Assembly (NCBI RefSeq): GCF_003254155.1
Contig: NZ_QKZI01000001.1
Location: 1-64,000, forward strand
Length of the DNA: 64,000 nucleotides
Direction: 5' to 3'
Source: Psychrobacillus insolitus
GTDB taxonomy: Bacteria; Bacillota; Bacilli; Bacillales_A; Planococcaceae
Both the position numbers and the translations under genes were made by a program. The notes under the pieces are model-generated. The model ran no database searches. It was not told where the DNA came from and worked only from the letters and a program-made list of their open reading frames with translations. Positions 56,010 through 64,000 of this stretch are shown here, piece by piece. Every line of letters starts with the position of its first letter. Within the stretch, counting starts at the first letter, position 1.

Positions 56010-56110
56010 AGGGTTGCTCCTTTTTCTTTAATATATTTATTTTACCATAAAATGAAACATTTAGTAATTTTTTTCGTAAGTAAAGTAGACATCAAAGGAG
56101 GAAAAGAAAT

Positions 56111-57124
56111 ATGAATATGAAACGTTGGTTTGCAATTTTAGGAGCAAGCATATTATTGGGAGTTTCCATTTTTGTGAATACACTTTCTAGTGTGTTTTCA
56201 ACGGATTGGACGGCGCTAATGGATGAATTTGCTTCTGTATCGAGTTCGAATCTTTTTGAAACAACTATAGAGGAAGGTAGTTTAAATGAACGTGTGGTGC
56301 TCTTAAAAGTAGATGGTACTATCCAAGATACAGGTAGTGCTAGTACACTTTTTGGAACACAAGGATATAATCATCAGCTATTTTTACAGCAATTAGAACA
56401 AGCAAAAATGGATGAATCTGTTAAGGCAATTGTGCTTGAAGTGAACTCACCTGGTGGTGGTGTCGTAGAATCAGCAGAGATATATAAAGAAATCAAAGAA
56501 ATTCAAAATGATACATCTAAACCTATTTATATATCAATGGGTAGTATGGCAGCTTCAGGTGGATATTATATTTCTGCACCGGCAGAGAAAATTTTTGTAA
56601 ATAAAGAGACGATGACAGGATCTATTGGTGTAATCATGCAGTCTATTAACTACGGAAAATTAGCAGAAGAGTATGGAGTGGAGTTTGTAACGATTAAATC
56701 AGGTCCATATAAAGATATTATGAGTCCGACTAGAGAAATGACAGAAGTTGAGCGTAATATGTTACAAGAAATGTTAAATGATTCTTATGAAGATTTTGTT
56801 GATATTATTGAAGAAGGCAGAGATATGACAGAAGCTGAAGTGAAAGCTGTGGCTGATGGCCGTATTTTAAATGGCCGACAAGCAATTGAAGCAGGACTCG
56901 CGGATGATTACGGGTTTTTAGAAGATGTTGTTCAAGCTATTAAGACCGATTATAATTTGGAAGATGCAGAAGTATTTGAGTATGGATATTCACAAAATAT
57001 ATCTTCCTTATTTGCGATGAAAGCACAATCATTTTTAGGTGTTGATATGGAATCTAAGCTAATTGCGAAATTGATCGCAGATAATAGTGCTCCAAGTATG
57101 ATGTATTTATATGGAAATAAATAA
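56111..57124 (+). CDS. sppA: Signal peptide peptidase SppA
   Basis: A 337-aa membrane-anchored serine-lysine protease that degrades released signal peptides and aids resistance to membrane-active antibacterials. It has an N-terminal anchor (about 4-25). Catalytic Ser149 is in SMAASGGYY and Lys201 in KSGPYKD, matching S147/K199 of B. subtilis SppA. GGAGG precedes the ATG. yteJ begins 10 bases downstream. Confidence 0.94.
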   Translation: MNMKRWFAILGASILLGVSIFVNTLSSVFSTDWTALMDEFASVSSSNLFETTIEEGSLNERVVLLKVDGTIQDTGSASTLFGTQGYNHQLFLQQLEQAKMDESVKAIVLEVNSPGGGVVESAEIYKEIKEIQNDTSKPIYISMGSMAASGGYYISAPAEKIFVNKETMTGSIGVIMQSINYGKLAEEYGVEFVTIKSGPYKDIMSPTREMTEVERNMLQEMLNDSYEDFVDIIEEGRDMTEAEVKAVADGRILNGRQAIEAGLADDYGFLEDVVQAIKTDYNLEDAEVFEYGYSQNISSLFAMKAQSFLGVDMESKLIAKLIADNSAPSMMYLYGNK

Positions 57125-57134
57125 GGAGGGGAAT

Positions 57135-57719
57135 ATGATGAGCGAATATGTACAATCGCCAGAAAATAATGTGCTGTCGAATCAATCTGAATCCCAACAA
57201 ATCCTTGTAAATCACACAGAGCAATATGTATCCAAGGCGGCAGGGTTTTGGATACGCTTTTGGGCATATACAGTAGATTTGTTAGTTTTAGCTTCCATTG
57301 GTATGCTCTTGATCAAACCAATATTTCGTTTGTTTTCATTAGACATAAATAATCCATCTTGGTATGCTCCATTTGCGGTGATAACTGCAACTATTTTCTA
57401 CGGTTATTTTATTGTCATGACAAAATTATGTAATCAAACAGTTGGGAAAATGATATTTGGGATTCGTGTTATTTCAAAAGATGGTGCAAAATTAAAATGG
57501 AGTACAGTTCTATTTAGAGAGTGGATTGGTCGAATAATTTCTGTCATTCCATTCAATATTCCATATCTCGTAGTTGCTTTTACACCGAGAAATCAAGCAA
57601 TTCATGATTTTATCGCAGATACTTTGGTAATTCATGAAGGGGCATACGATAAAAAAGAAAAAGGTTTCTATGAAAAATCAAATACTGCAAAAGAGTTGCA
57701 AGAACAGAACGTATTCTAG
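57135..57719 (+). CDS. yteJ: RDD family membrane protein YteJ (SppA inhibitor SppI)
   Basis: A 194-aa RDD-family protein: a polar N-terminus (about 1-40), then membrane segments (AYTVDLLVLASIGMLL, PFAVITATIFYGYFIVM, IISVIPFNIPYLVVAF). In B. subtilis the product (SppI) inhibits SppA. The first Arg-Asp-Asp positions read WIRFWAYTVDLL and are conserved in type. Start at the ATG 57135 or 57138, both after AAGGAGGGG. Confidence 0.88.
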   Translation: MMSEYVQSPENNVLSNQSESQQILVNHTEQYVSKAAGFWIRFWAYTVDLLVLASIGMLLIKPIFRLFSLDINNPSWYAPFAVITATIFYGYFIVMTKLCNQTVGKMIFGIRVISKDGAKLKWSTVLFREWIGRIISVIPFNIPYLVVAFTPRNQAIHDFIADTLVIHEGAYDKKEKGFYEKSNTAKELQEQNVF

Positions 57720-57754
57720 TAAGATAAAGATAATGAAAAAGGAGGCAATATATA

Positions 57755-58264
57755 ATGGCTCAAGTAACATTTATAAACAATCCTGTAACTTTAGTTGGTA
57801 GTGAAGTTGTAGTAGGACAAAAAGCACCAGACTTTACAGTGATAGCAAATGATATGAAACCAGTGACACTTAAAGATTCAGCTGGTAAAGTTCGTTTAAT
57901 TAGTGTGGTTCCTTCACTTGATACTGGTGTTTGTTCGACTCAAACAAATAAATTTAACGAAAGTGCTGCAAGCTTAGGTGACGATGTTGTCATTTTAACT
58001 GTTTCTGTTGATTTACCATTCGCACAAAAACGTTGGTGCGGAGCAAATGCTGCAGATGCTATACAAACTTTATCAGATCATCGCGATGTTTCTTTCGGAG
58101 AAGCATACGGTGTATTGATGCAAGAATTACGTTTACTAGCACGTTCTATTTTTGTAGTAGATCAAAATGATGTAGTAACGTATGTAGAATATGTAAGCGA
58201 GGGTACAAACCACCCAGATTACGATAAAGCATTAGAAGCAGTTAAAGAAGCAACAAAAAAATAA
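57755..58264 (+). CDS. tpx: Thiol peroxidase
   Basis: A 169-aa atypical two-cysteine peroxiredoxin that reduces hydroperoxides using thioredoxin. Peroxidatic Cys60 is in DTGVCSTQT, resolving Cys95 in KRWCGAN. Cytosolic. GGAGG precedes the ATG. The place between yteJ and ytxK matches B. subtilis, although ytfI/ytfJ (GerW) are missing here. Confidence 0.95.
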   Translation: MAQVTFINNPVTLVGSEVVVGQKAPDFTVIANDMKPVTLKDSAGKVRLISVVPSLDTGVCSTQTNKFNESAASLGDDVVILTVSVDLPFAQKRWCGANAADAIQTLSDHRDVSFGEAYGVLMQELRLLARSIFVVDQNDVVTYVEYVSEGTNHPDYDKALEAVKEATKK

Positions 58265-58269
58265 TAAAA

Positions 58270-58302
58270 ATAAACCCACTCTTCATTCGAGTGGGTTTTC
58301 AT
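58270..58302 (+). terminator. Terminator after tpx
   Basis: AAACCCACTC/GAGTGGGTTT, followed by TC. Confidence 0.75.
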
Positions 58303-58316
58303 TTGAGGGATAGTAT

Positions 58317-59234
58317 ATGCAAACAAATATGGAACAAATTTTTACGTTTATCGATCAGGAAAGTACGTTTATTGAAGAGCAAGAGAATGCTACTTATTTA
58401 GAAGGTGTTATATACTCACTTGAGTTGTGGCTATCGGATAAAAAAGCACCAGTCCTAAATAATCCAGATAAAGAAGAGATTAGAAAAGGAATACAATTAG
58501 CGATTCTAAAGGGAATGAAAAAGGCTGTTCAAGTGAATCACCAAATGACTCCTGACGCAATTGGTCTTTTAGTAAGCTATTTTATCAAAGAAATGACAAA
58601 GGGCAAAAAAGAACTTTCTATTTTAGATCCAGCTTTAGGTACAGGTAATTTACTTTATACAGTCATGAATATGTTAGATGGTGAGAAAAATGCATTTGGT
58701 GTAGAAATAGATGACTTATTGATTCAATTAGCATCCCAAACGGGTGAACTTTTAGAATGTGATATTCAATTGTTTAGACAAGATGCACTCAAACCATTAT
58801 TAATCGATCCAGTAGACATCGTTGTAAGTGATTTACCGGTAGGTTATTATCCAGATAATGAGACTTCAAAGGACTTTTTCCTGCATAGTACGGAGGAGAT
58901 GTCTTATGCGCATCACTTATTCATCGAACAATCGATGAAACATGTAAAGCCCGGCGGACATTTATATTTCTTAGTTCCTGAAACTATTTTTGAATCTAAA
59001 CAAGCTTCAAATCTGCATAAGTTTATAAAAGAATATGGATGGATAGAAGCAGTTATTCAGTTTCCAGCATCTATTTTTAAAACAAAAGGGCAAGAAAAGA
59101 GCTTGTTAATTCTTCAAAAGAAAAGTGATGTATTGAAAGCACCTAGAGAAGTGTTACTCGCAAAAGTTCCAAATATGTCGAATAAAACTGCGTTGGAATT
59201 ATTTTTTCGAAAAATTGATATCTGGCGAGAATAA
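58317..59234 (+). CDS. ytxK: Class I SAM methyltransferase YtxK
   Basis: A 305-aa protein. A helical N-terminal part (1-85) is followed by a class I methyltransferase fold with SAM motif ILDPALGTGNLL. The motif IV position reads SDLPVGYYP in place of NPPY/F of amino-methylating DNA enzymes. It resembles N6-adenine methyltransferases of type I systems in fold, but it has no target-recognition domain. It is a syntenic backbone gene (tpx-ytxK-ackA); the substrate is unknown. Confidence 0.85.
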   Translation: MQTNMEQIFTFIDQESTFIEEQENATYLEGVIYSLELWLSDKKAPVLNNPDKEEIRKGIQLAILKGMKKAVQVNHQMTPDAIGLLVSYFIKEMTKGKKELSILDPALGTGNLLYTVMNMLDGEKNAFGVEIDDLLIQLASQTGELLECDIQLFRQDALKPLLIDPVDIVVSDLPVGYYPDNETSKDFFLHSTEEMSYAHHLFIEQSMKHVKPGGHLYFLVPETIFESKQASNLHKFIKEYGWIEAVIQFPASIFKTKGQEKSLLILQKKSDVLKAPREVLLAKVPNMSNKTALELFFRKIDIWRE

Positions 59235-59255
59235 ATTGAAAATTAAAATTAAAGG

Positions 59256-59285
59256 TTGCTCGTTCCTACTCATGAACTGTACAAT
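59256..59285 (+). promoter_or_regulatory. Sigma-A promoter of ackA
   Basis: TTGCTC (59256-59261), an 18-base spacer and TACAAT (59280-59285), 34 bases before the ackA ATG. No cre matching the consensus is seen upstream, in contrast to B. subtilis ackA. Confidence 0.7.
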
Positions 59286-59318
59286 AAAGGTACAAGTTCA
59301 AAGAAGGAGCGTTTTTTT

Positions 59319-60518
59319 ATGCCAAATATTTTAGCAGTAAATGCCGGAAGTTCATCATTAAAATTCCAATTATTAAAAATGCCAGAAGAAGAAGTGATCG
59401 CAAAGGGATTAATAGAACGTATTGGTTTAAGTGAACCTTTTTTTACAATGACGACGAATACAGAACGAATTCATATAATAGAAAAAATTGATAATCATAA
59501 ACAAGCAGTAGAGTTATTAATAGAATTATTGATAACAAAAGGCGTAATTTCATCATTAGATGAGATTCAAGGCATTGGACATCGAGTAGTGCACGGCGGA
59601 GAAATATATAGTGATTCGGTATTAATAACAGAAGAAGTATTAGAAACGATCGAAAAATTATCTGAGTTGGCACCTCTTCATAATCCTGCAAATGTGACCG
59701 GGATACGTGAGTTCCAAAGAGAATTACCAGACGTTCCTGCAGTAGCTGTTTTTGATACAGCCTTTCATCAAACGATGCCTGAAAGTTCTTATTTGTATTC
59801 CATTCCATATAGTTATTATGAAAATTATGGTATTCGTAAATATGGATTTCATGGAACTTCTCATAAGTTTGTAGCGAATCGAGCTGCTGAGATACTAAAT
59901 AGACCGATTGAAACCACTCGTTTTATTTCTTGTCATTTAGGAAATGGAGCAAGTATTGCTGCCATAAACCAAGGGAAATCAATTGATACATCAATGGGAT
60001 TTACACCACTTGCTGGGGTCACGATGGGTACAAGGTCTGGTAATATTGATCCTGCACTTATCCCTTATTTGATGGAGAAAACTGGAAAGAGTGCAGAAGG
60101 TGTACTAGATGTTCTGAATAAGAAATCCGGGTTACTAGGTGTATCAGGTTTTTCAAGTGATTTACGTGAAATTGTAGAAGAATCTTCAAAAGGAAATGAT
60201 CGTGCGCAACTTGCATTAGATGTTTTTGCGAATCGAATTCATAAATATATAGGTTCATATGCAGCTAGAATGGACGGAGTGGATGCTATTATTTTCACAG
60301 CGGGTATTGGAGAAAATAGTGACGTGATTCGAGCAAAAGTGTTGGCTGGACTACAGTTTATGGGTGTTTATATGGACCCTGATTTAAATAGAGGACACAG
60401 AACGGAAGGGTTTATCAATTATCCGCATTCTCCGGTAAAAGTTATTGTCATCCCAACAAACGAAGAAATTATGATAGCGAGAGATACAATGAGGCTTATA
60501 GAAGGGAAAGGGCTTTAG
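59319..60518 (+). CDS. ackA: Acetate kinase
   Basis: AckA, 399 aa, interconverts acetyl phosphate and acetate with ATP, the overflow route to acetate. Standard motifs: [11 protein letters not shown] at the N-terminus, [33 protein letters not shown], and FTAGIGENS. The start is the ATG at 59319 after AAGGAG; the upstream in-frame TTG (59256) is the -35 box of the promoter. It complements acsA, which runs the acetate path in the other direction. Confidence 0.96.
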   Translation: MPNILAVNAGSSSLKFQLLKMPEEEVIAKGLIERIGLSEPFFTMTTNTERIHIIEKIDNHKQAVELLIELLITKGVISSLDEIQGIGHRVVHGGEIYSDSVLITEEVLETIEKLSELAPLHNPANVTGIREFQRELPDVPAVAVFDTAFHQTMPESSYLYSIPYSYYENYGIRKYGFHGTSHKFVANRAAEILNRPIETTRFISCHLGNGASIAAINQGKSIDTSMGFTPLAGVTMGTRSGNIDPALIPYLMEKTGKSAEGVLDVLNKKSGLLGVSGFSSDLREIVEESSKGNDRAQLALDVFANRIHKYIGSYAARMDGVDAIIFTAGIGENSDVIRAKVLAGLQFMGVYMDPDLNRGHRTEGFINYPHSPVKVIVIPTNEEIMIARDTMRLIEGKGL

Positions 60519-60548
60519 GGGTTTTATTATTTAGGGAGTGTTCAATAT

Positions 60549-61469
60549 ATGCAGAGCTTTTTTGTCATGCAAGGAGAAACATATCAAGAAGAAAAAGAAT
60601 TAGGTATTATTTGGTCTCCACAACAAGATAGTGGAGACCAAATACCCCATTCATGGTTGCGGATGAAGGAAGTAAATGAAGGGGATCGGATCTTCCATTA
60701 TGTAAAAGGGAATATTGTTGCAATTAGTGTTGCTAATACTGATTGCTATACAGCGACTAAACCATCAAAAATGCAGGGATATGAACGCTCGAATGGTGAC
60801 GGTTATTTAGTAGAATTAGAATATCATGAATTAGAAGAGCCTCTAAATGTACACTCGAAATTTGATGAAATATTACCACTTTTACCAATAAAGTATTCCC
60901 CATTTCAACAAGATGGAAATGGAAACTCAGGATATTTATATCCATGTAATGAAGACTTAGTCATTAAATTATTAGAACTCATTAGTGACCTGAACATTTA
61001 CCAAGTGGATGAGGAGCAGCTAGAGTTAGCGATAGGTACAATACGACGTACAGAGCGCAATACTTTTATTCCAATGATTGCGGAAACGGAAACGGAAGTT
61101 AAATCAAAGATTCGTTTAGGCAAACAAAAGTTTAGGAGAGAGTTATTGCAATTGTGGAATCACAAATGTGCATTGTGTGAGATTGAATTATCTGCATTAC
61201 TTCAAGCGAGCTACTCTAAACCGTGGAAAGACAGTACGGATCTAGAAAGAGTCTATGCTTATAATGGAGTACCACTATGTTGTAATCATGACGCATTATA
61301 TGAAAAAGGGTATATTGCTTTTGATGGACAAGGCAAATTACATATTTCTACTTCTATACCTGAGGATGATTATTTAAAATATAATATCCATCCGAAAAAG
61401 AAAATTGCTCGATTTGAGGAAAATAAGCCTTATTTCAAATGGCATCTAAAGAATATATTTCAAAAATAA
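60549..61469 (+). CDS. EVE-like domain fused to an HNH nuclease domain
   Basis: A 306-aa protein. Residues 1-145 resemble an EVE/PUA-like modified-base reader (FVMQGETYQEE, IIWSP, W..M..V..GDRIFHYVKG.I.AI). Residues 185-262 are an HNH module: C207xxC210, then QASYSKPW, RVYAYNG (N239), LCCNHDALYEKG (H247). The usual first histidine (AS-H-IKPW) is Tyr222 here. Relatives are thought to cut DNA bearing modified bases. With the catalytic His lost, cleavage is doubtful unless another residue substitutes. It lies directly after ackA and before a dispersed repeat; no partner methylase is evident. Confidence 0.75.
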   Translation: MQSFFVMQGETYQEEKELGIIWSPQQDSGDQIPHSWLRMKEVNEGDRIFHYVKGNIVAISVANTDCYTATKPSKMQGYERSNGDGYLVELEYHELEEPLNVHSKFDEILPLLPIKYSPFQQDGNGNSGYLYPCNEDLVIKLLELISDLNIYQVDEEQLELAIGTIRRTERNTFIPMIAETETEVKSKIRLGKQKFRRELLQLWNHKCALCEIELSALLQASYSKPWKDSTDLERVYAYNGVPLCCNHDALYEKGYIAFDGQGKLHISTSIPEDDYLKYNIHPKKKIARFEENKPYFKWHLKNIFQK

Positions 61470-61515
61470 AAAAGTTCCGTGTGTCCTTTTTCCGTCTTTG
61501 ATAGTTTTTAAAAAC

Positions 61516-61844
61516 GGTTCTTTGTCAAATGACGTTGGGGAAGAATTTTAGTCGGATATAATTTATTTATTTGTCGCGGGACTGTCTAGAAAGTCAGTAA
61601 AACTGATTTTTTGAGGCAGTCTTTTTTTCTATTTTTATTTGAACTTATGTTTCTAATACTCACTTTGCTGATTTTTGCGACGAGGAGGCTCACCGCACGC
61701 CCCACGGAAAGCGTCCGCTCGGAACGAAAATCAGCGTGGATCAGATTTTTTTATTGTATAGATATTGATTAAAAAATGACATTAGTGAAGTTCCATCCCT
61801 TTCTCCTGTTTGACCAAGAAGGAGATGTTATTTCACCAACGTCA
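61516..61844 (+). repeat. Dispersed MITE-like repeat, copy D, with terminal inverted repeats
   Basis: It begins GGTTCTTTGTCAAATGACGTTGGGGAA and ends TTTCACCAACGTCAT, so ATGACGTTGGxGAA is present in inverted orientation at both ends. Inside: AGTCGG.TATAAT, the GACTGTC..CAGTC hairpin and a shortened core (CTGATTTTTGCGACGAGG) that lacks the left CGTTCCGAGCGG arm. The other edges of the gap hold only the terminator of uspA. Confidence 0.72.
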
Positions 61845-61848
61845 TAAA

Positions 61849-61879
61849 AAGAGGTAGTCCATTTAATGGACTACCTCTT
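61849..61879. terminator. Terminator of uspA (minus strand)
   Basis: A 14-bp stem AAGAGGTAGTCCAT/ATGGACTACCTCTT, loop TTA, with a T run on the minus-strand side (TTTTTATGACG). Confidence 0.85.
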
Positions 61880-61895
61880 AGTTAATTATTAAAAT

Positions 61896-62342
61896 TTATA
61901 CTTCATCCGTACGTACTACTAATACGTCACATTTTGCAGTGCGAACAATGTATTCGGAAACGCTACCAATTAGGAAACGTTCAACTGCGTTTAGTCCAGT
62001 AGCACCACAGATGATTAAGTCTGCTTCTACTTTATTTGCAATATCTTTTGAAATCATAGTTTTTGGCGAACCATAATCAACTACAATATTTACATTTGTT
62101 ACACCAGCAGCAAGTGCTTCTTTTTTGTAGCCACCTAATAAGTCTTCAGCAAATGATTGTGCTTTTTCAGCGATTGAACGATCGTATGCTTCGATTGCTG
62201 CAAAAGATCTTGTATCAATAATGTTTATTAAGTTTAAAGTTGCATTGTTTCTCTCTGCGATTGAAACCGATTTTTTAAACGCATATTCAGCTTCTTTTGA
62301 ACCATCAACTGCAACTAAAATTTGATTGTATTTTAATGTCAA
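61896..62342 (-). CDS. Universal stress protein
   Basis: A 148-aa UspA-family protein with the nucleotide-binding fold. The opening ILVAVDGSKEAE and the ATP-binding pattern GATGLNAVERFLIGSVSEYIVR (G-2x-G-9x-G-S/T) mark the ATP-binding class. It is cytosolic and usually dimeric. The start is TTG at 62342 after AGGAGG; no ATG occurs close by. The stress-specific role is not known. Confidence 0.9.
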   Translation of the reverse strand: MTLKYNQILVAVDGSKEAEYAFKKSVSIAERNNATLNLINIIDTRSFAAIEAYDRSIAEKAQSFAEDLLGGYKKEALAAGVTNVNIVVDYGSPKTMISKDIANKVEADLIICGATGLNAVERFLIGSVSEYIVRTAKCDVLVVRTDEV

Positions 62343-62584
62343 TTTAAAAACCTCCTATTTTCTATGGATATACTATTATAATTCGAGATTTGTCATCAAA
62401 TTCCTCCCTCATTTTCAAAAAACTTGTGAACATTTAGTGAATAATCAAAAGAAATTCTGAAAAAGGAGATTATTTTAAAAAATAGAGCGTTTTAAAATAA
62501 TTAATGTTAAGATTAAAATAAATTTACTTTGAGTAAAAAATTAATATCAACTCGTGTTTACTATATTACAGAGGAGGGCTTATT

Positions 62585-63700
62585 ATGCGTATTGGGATTC
62601 CAAAAGAAGTAAAAAATAATGAAAACCGTGTAGCAATGACACCAGCTGGAGTAGTAAATTTAACGTTATTTAATCATGAAGTAATTATTGAAACGGGTGC
62701 TGGATTAGGATCGAGTTTTACAGATGATGATTATATTATTGCTGGAGCAATCATTGTACCAACTGCAGAAGAAGCTTGGAATCAGGAAATGGTAATGAAA
62801 GTAAAAGAACCAACTAAAAAAGAATTCTCACTTATTCGTGAAGAATCTATATTATTTACATATTTACATTTAGCTCCAGAAGAAGCACTAACACAAGTGT
62901 TGTTAGATAAAAAGATAACCGCAATTGCATATGAAACAGTGCAACTGGAGAACAATTCGCTTCCTCTATTGTCTCCAATGAGTGAGGTAGCAGGCCGTAT
63001 GTCTACACAAATAGGTGCTCAATATTTAGAGCAAATTAATGGTGGTAAAGGAATCCTACTTGGCGGAGTTCCTGGAGTACCACGCGGGAAAGTGGCCGTA
63101 ATTGGTGGCGGGATTGCAGGTACTAATGCAGCACGTGTAGCTGTAGGAATGGGTGCCCAAGTAACGGTTATCGATTTAAACCCAGAGCGCCTTCGTCAAA
63201 TAGAAGATATTTTTGGAAGCAGTGTTCAAACGTTAATATCAAATCCATATAATATCGCAGAAGCTGTTAAAGAAGCGGATTTAGTAATTGGAGCAGTTCT
63301 CATTCCGGGTGCTAAAGCCCCTAAGTTGGTAACGGAAGATATGATTAAATCTATGTCACCAGGATCTGTTGTAGTTGATATTGCAATTGACCAAGGAGGT
63401 ATTTTCGAAACATCTGATCGTATTACAACGCATGATAATCCCACATATGAAAAATATGGTGTAGTTCACTATGCGGTAGCAAATATGCCTGGAGCGGTAC
63501 CTAGAACATCTACAATGGCACTTATCAATGCGACAGTTCCATATGCAATCCAAATTGCTAATAAAGGATATAAACAAGCTTGTTTAGAGAATCCAGCGCT
63601 TTTCAAAGGATTAAATACACTTGCTGGACACATTACATTTAAAGCAGTAGCGGAAGCACAAGGACTTCCTTATGTTGATGCCGCTATACTTTTAAAATAA
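62585..63700 (+). CDS. ald: Alanine dehydrogenase
   Basis: Ald, 371 aa, oxidatively deaminates L-alanine to pyruvate with NAD, supporting growth on alanine and, in B. subtilis, sporulation. Features: the opening [22 protein letters not shown], substrate-site KVKEP (near 75) and YLHLA, and the Rossmann motif [12 protein letters not shown] near 175. GAGGAGGG precedes the ATG. Confidence 0.96.
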   Translation: MRIGIPKEVKNNENRVAMTPAGVVNLTLFNHEVIIETGAGLGSSFTDDDYIIAGAIIVPTAEEAWNQEMVMKVKEPTKKEFSLIREESILFTYLHLAPEEALTQVLLDKKITAIAYETVQLENNSLPLLSPMSEVAGRMSTQIGAQYLEQINGGKGILLGGVPGVPRGKVAVIGGGIAGTNAARVAVGMGAQVTVIDLNPERLRQIEDIFGSSVQTLISNPYNIAEAVKEADLVIGAVLIPGAKAPKLVTEDMIKSMSPGSVVVDIAIDQGGIFETSDRITTHDNPTYEKYGVVHYAVANMPGAVPRTSTMALINATVPYAIQIANKGYKQACLENPALFKGLNTLAGHITFKAVAEAQGLPYVDAAILLK

Positions 63701-63719
63701 TTTATTCTCTACTTAATAG

Positions 63720-63776
63720 AAACTTTGATGTTTGGAGACTGTAAAAGCCAACCATCAAGGTTCTTTTATTTTTTTA
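63720..63776 (+). terminator. Terminator after ald
   Basis: AACTTTGATG-t-TTGG pairs with CCAA-c-CATCAAGGTT; a T-rich run CTTTTATTTTTTT follows. Confidence 0.75.
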
Positions 63777-63802
63777 TATAAAGTACCCTGGAGTTGATAG
63801 GA

Positions 63803-64000
63803 ATGATTTACTTATATATAGGAATTGCTGGCGCTTTTGGAGCGATGTCTCGTTATTTGGTAGGGCTCTTTTTATTTACGGAAGTTGTTTTTCCAATTGC
63901 TACTTTATTCGTAAATTTGGTTGGTTGTTACATGCTTGCCTACTTAACATCTACTAGTTTTCACAAAAAATGGATTTCAGCTAATTTAAAGACGGCAATA
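63803..64000 (+). CDS. crcB: Fluoride exporter CrcB/Fluc, partial (cut by window end)
   Basis: The first 66 residues of a CrcB/Fluc fluoride channel subunit: YLYIGIAGAFGAMSRYLVG, then ATLFVNLVGCYMLAYLT, the family's G..GA..RY and TL.VN..G motifs. GTTGATAGG precedes the ATG at 63803. The frame is open at the window edge, so the C-terminus is not seen. Fluc proteins often occur as adjacent pairs; a second copy would lie outside. No fluoride riboswitch is visible upstream. Confidence 0.88.
   Translation, partial: MIYLYIGIAGAFGAMSRYLVGLFLFTEVVFPIATLFVNLVGCYMLAYLTSTSFHKKWISANLKTAI

Noticed and set aside
58317-61469. ytxK methyltransferase plus EVE-HNH as a restriction-modification system
   Set aside because: ytxK is a syntenic backbone gene without target-recognition domain and with a non-standard motif IV, and ackA lies between them.
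63701-63802. Possible fluoride riboswitch before crcB
   Set aside because: The only structure is a stem followed by a T run, a terminator for ald; the conserved fluoride-aptamer blocks are not seen.

Overview
The window is a low-GC, chromosomal Firmicute backbone. About fifty of its genes fall in nearly the order of the B. subtilis 'yt' region (murJ/ytgP to ytzE, pepV, trmB-ytnP, ytoP-ytpPQRS, murC-ytxGH, aroA-ccpA-acuCBA-acsA, tyrS-rpsD, ezrA-nifS-thiI-sspA, ytcI-nadK2-sppA-yteJ-tpx-ytxK-ackA). A spore protein gene with a sigma-G-type promoter shows a spore former. T-box control of a two-gene trpEG operon, the acsA-PBP-tyrS order, the fused OpuA transporter and the low GC suggest a Planococcaceae/Caryophanaceae member (Psychrobacillus- or Lysinibacillus-like). 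The genus is an inference.

Layout. 1-457: 3' end of a group II intron, a terminator hairpin and a dispersed repeat. 458-2740 (minus): trpE-trpG behind a tryptophan T-box. 2798-6507: ytfP, murJ and an RsuA-type pseudouridine synthase. 6538-12652: ytzE, pepV-dat-thpR and a NERD-like protein, a decayed lipid-kinase gene, trmB and ytnP. 12798-17311: ytzB, M42 peptidase, DUF84 protein, lipoprotein, ytpP, ytpQ-ytpR. 17426-22708: sftA, murC, sigma-B-type ytxGH. 22845-24980 (minus): a long FtsA-like protein. 25149-31740: aroA, ccpA, acuABC and acsA. 31939-38143: class A PBP, tyrS (Tyr T-box), a DUF3006 protein and rpsD with its leader. 38541-48016: diguanylate cyclase, methionine gamma-lyase with a consensus cre, fRMsr, hisJ, ezrA, cysteine desulfurase, thiI and sspA. 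48648-52407: OpuA glycine-betaine transporter with two fused binding domains. 52595-60518: ytcI, rarD, nadK2, sppA, yteJ, tpx, ytxK, ackA. 60549-64000: an EVE-HNH protein, repeat, universal stress protein, alanine dehydrogenase and the start of crcB.

Working together: CcpA and its probable cre site upstream of methionine gamma-lyase, the acsA/acuABC acetate module (AcsA keeps the lysine that AcuA acetylates) and ackA form a carbon-overflow theme. MurJ, MurC, the PBP, EzrA, SftA and the FtsA-like protein form an envelope/division theme. NifS and ThiI make thiolated tRNA, with TrmB and RsuA-type enzymes modifying other RNAs.

Most of the window is conserved housekeeping DNA. The less ordinary parts are: a family of TIR-bearing, internally deleted repeats; two pairs of dispersed hairpins whose stems differ by compensating changes; the tandem-SBD OpuA fusion; an EVE-HNH protein lacking the usual first HNH histidine; a Glu/Val 9-nt microsatellite in sftA; and an unlabelled lipid-kinase pseudogene. 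I found no CRISPR array, prophage, rRNA or tRNA gene.
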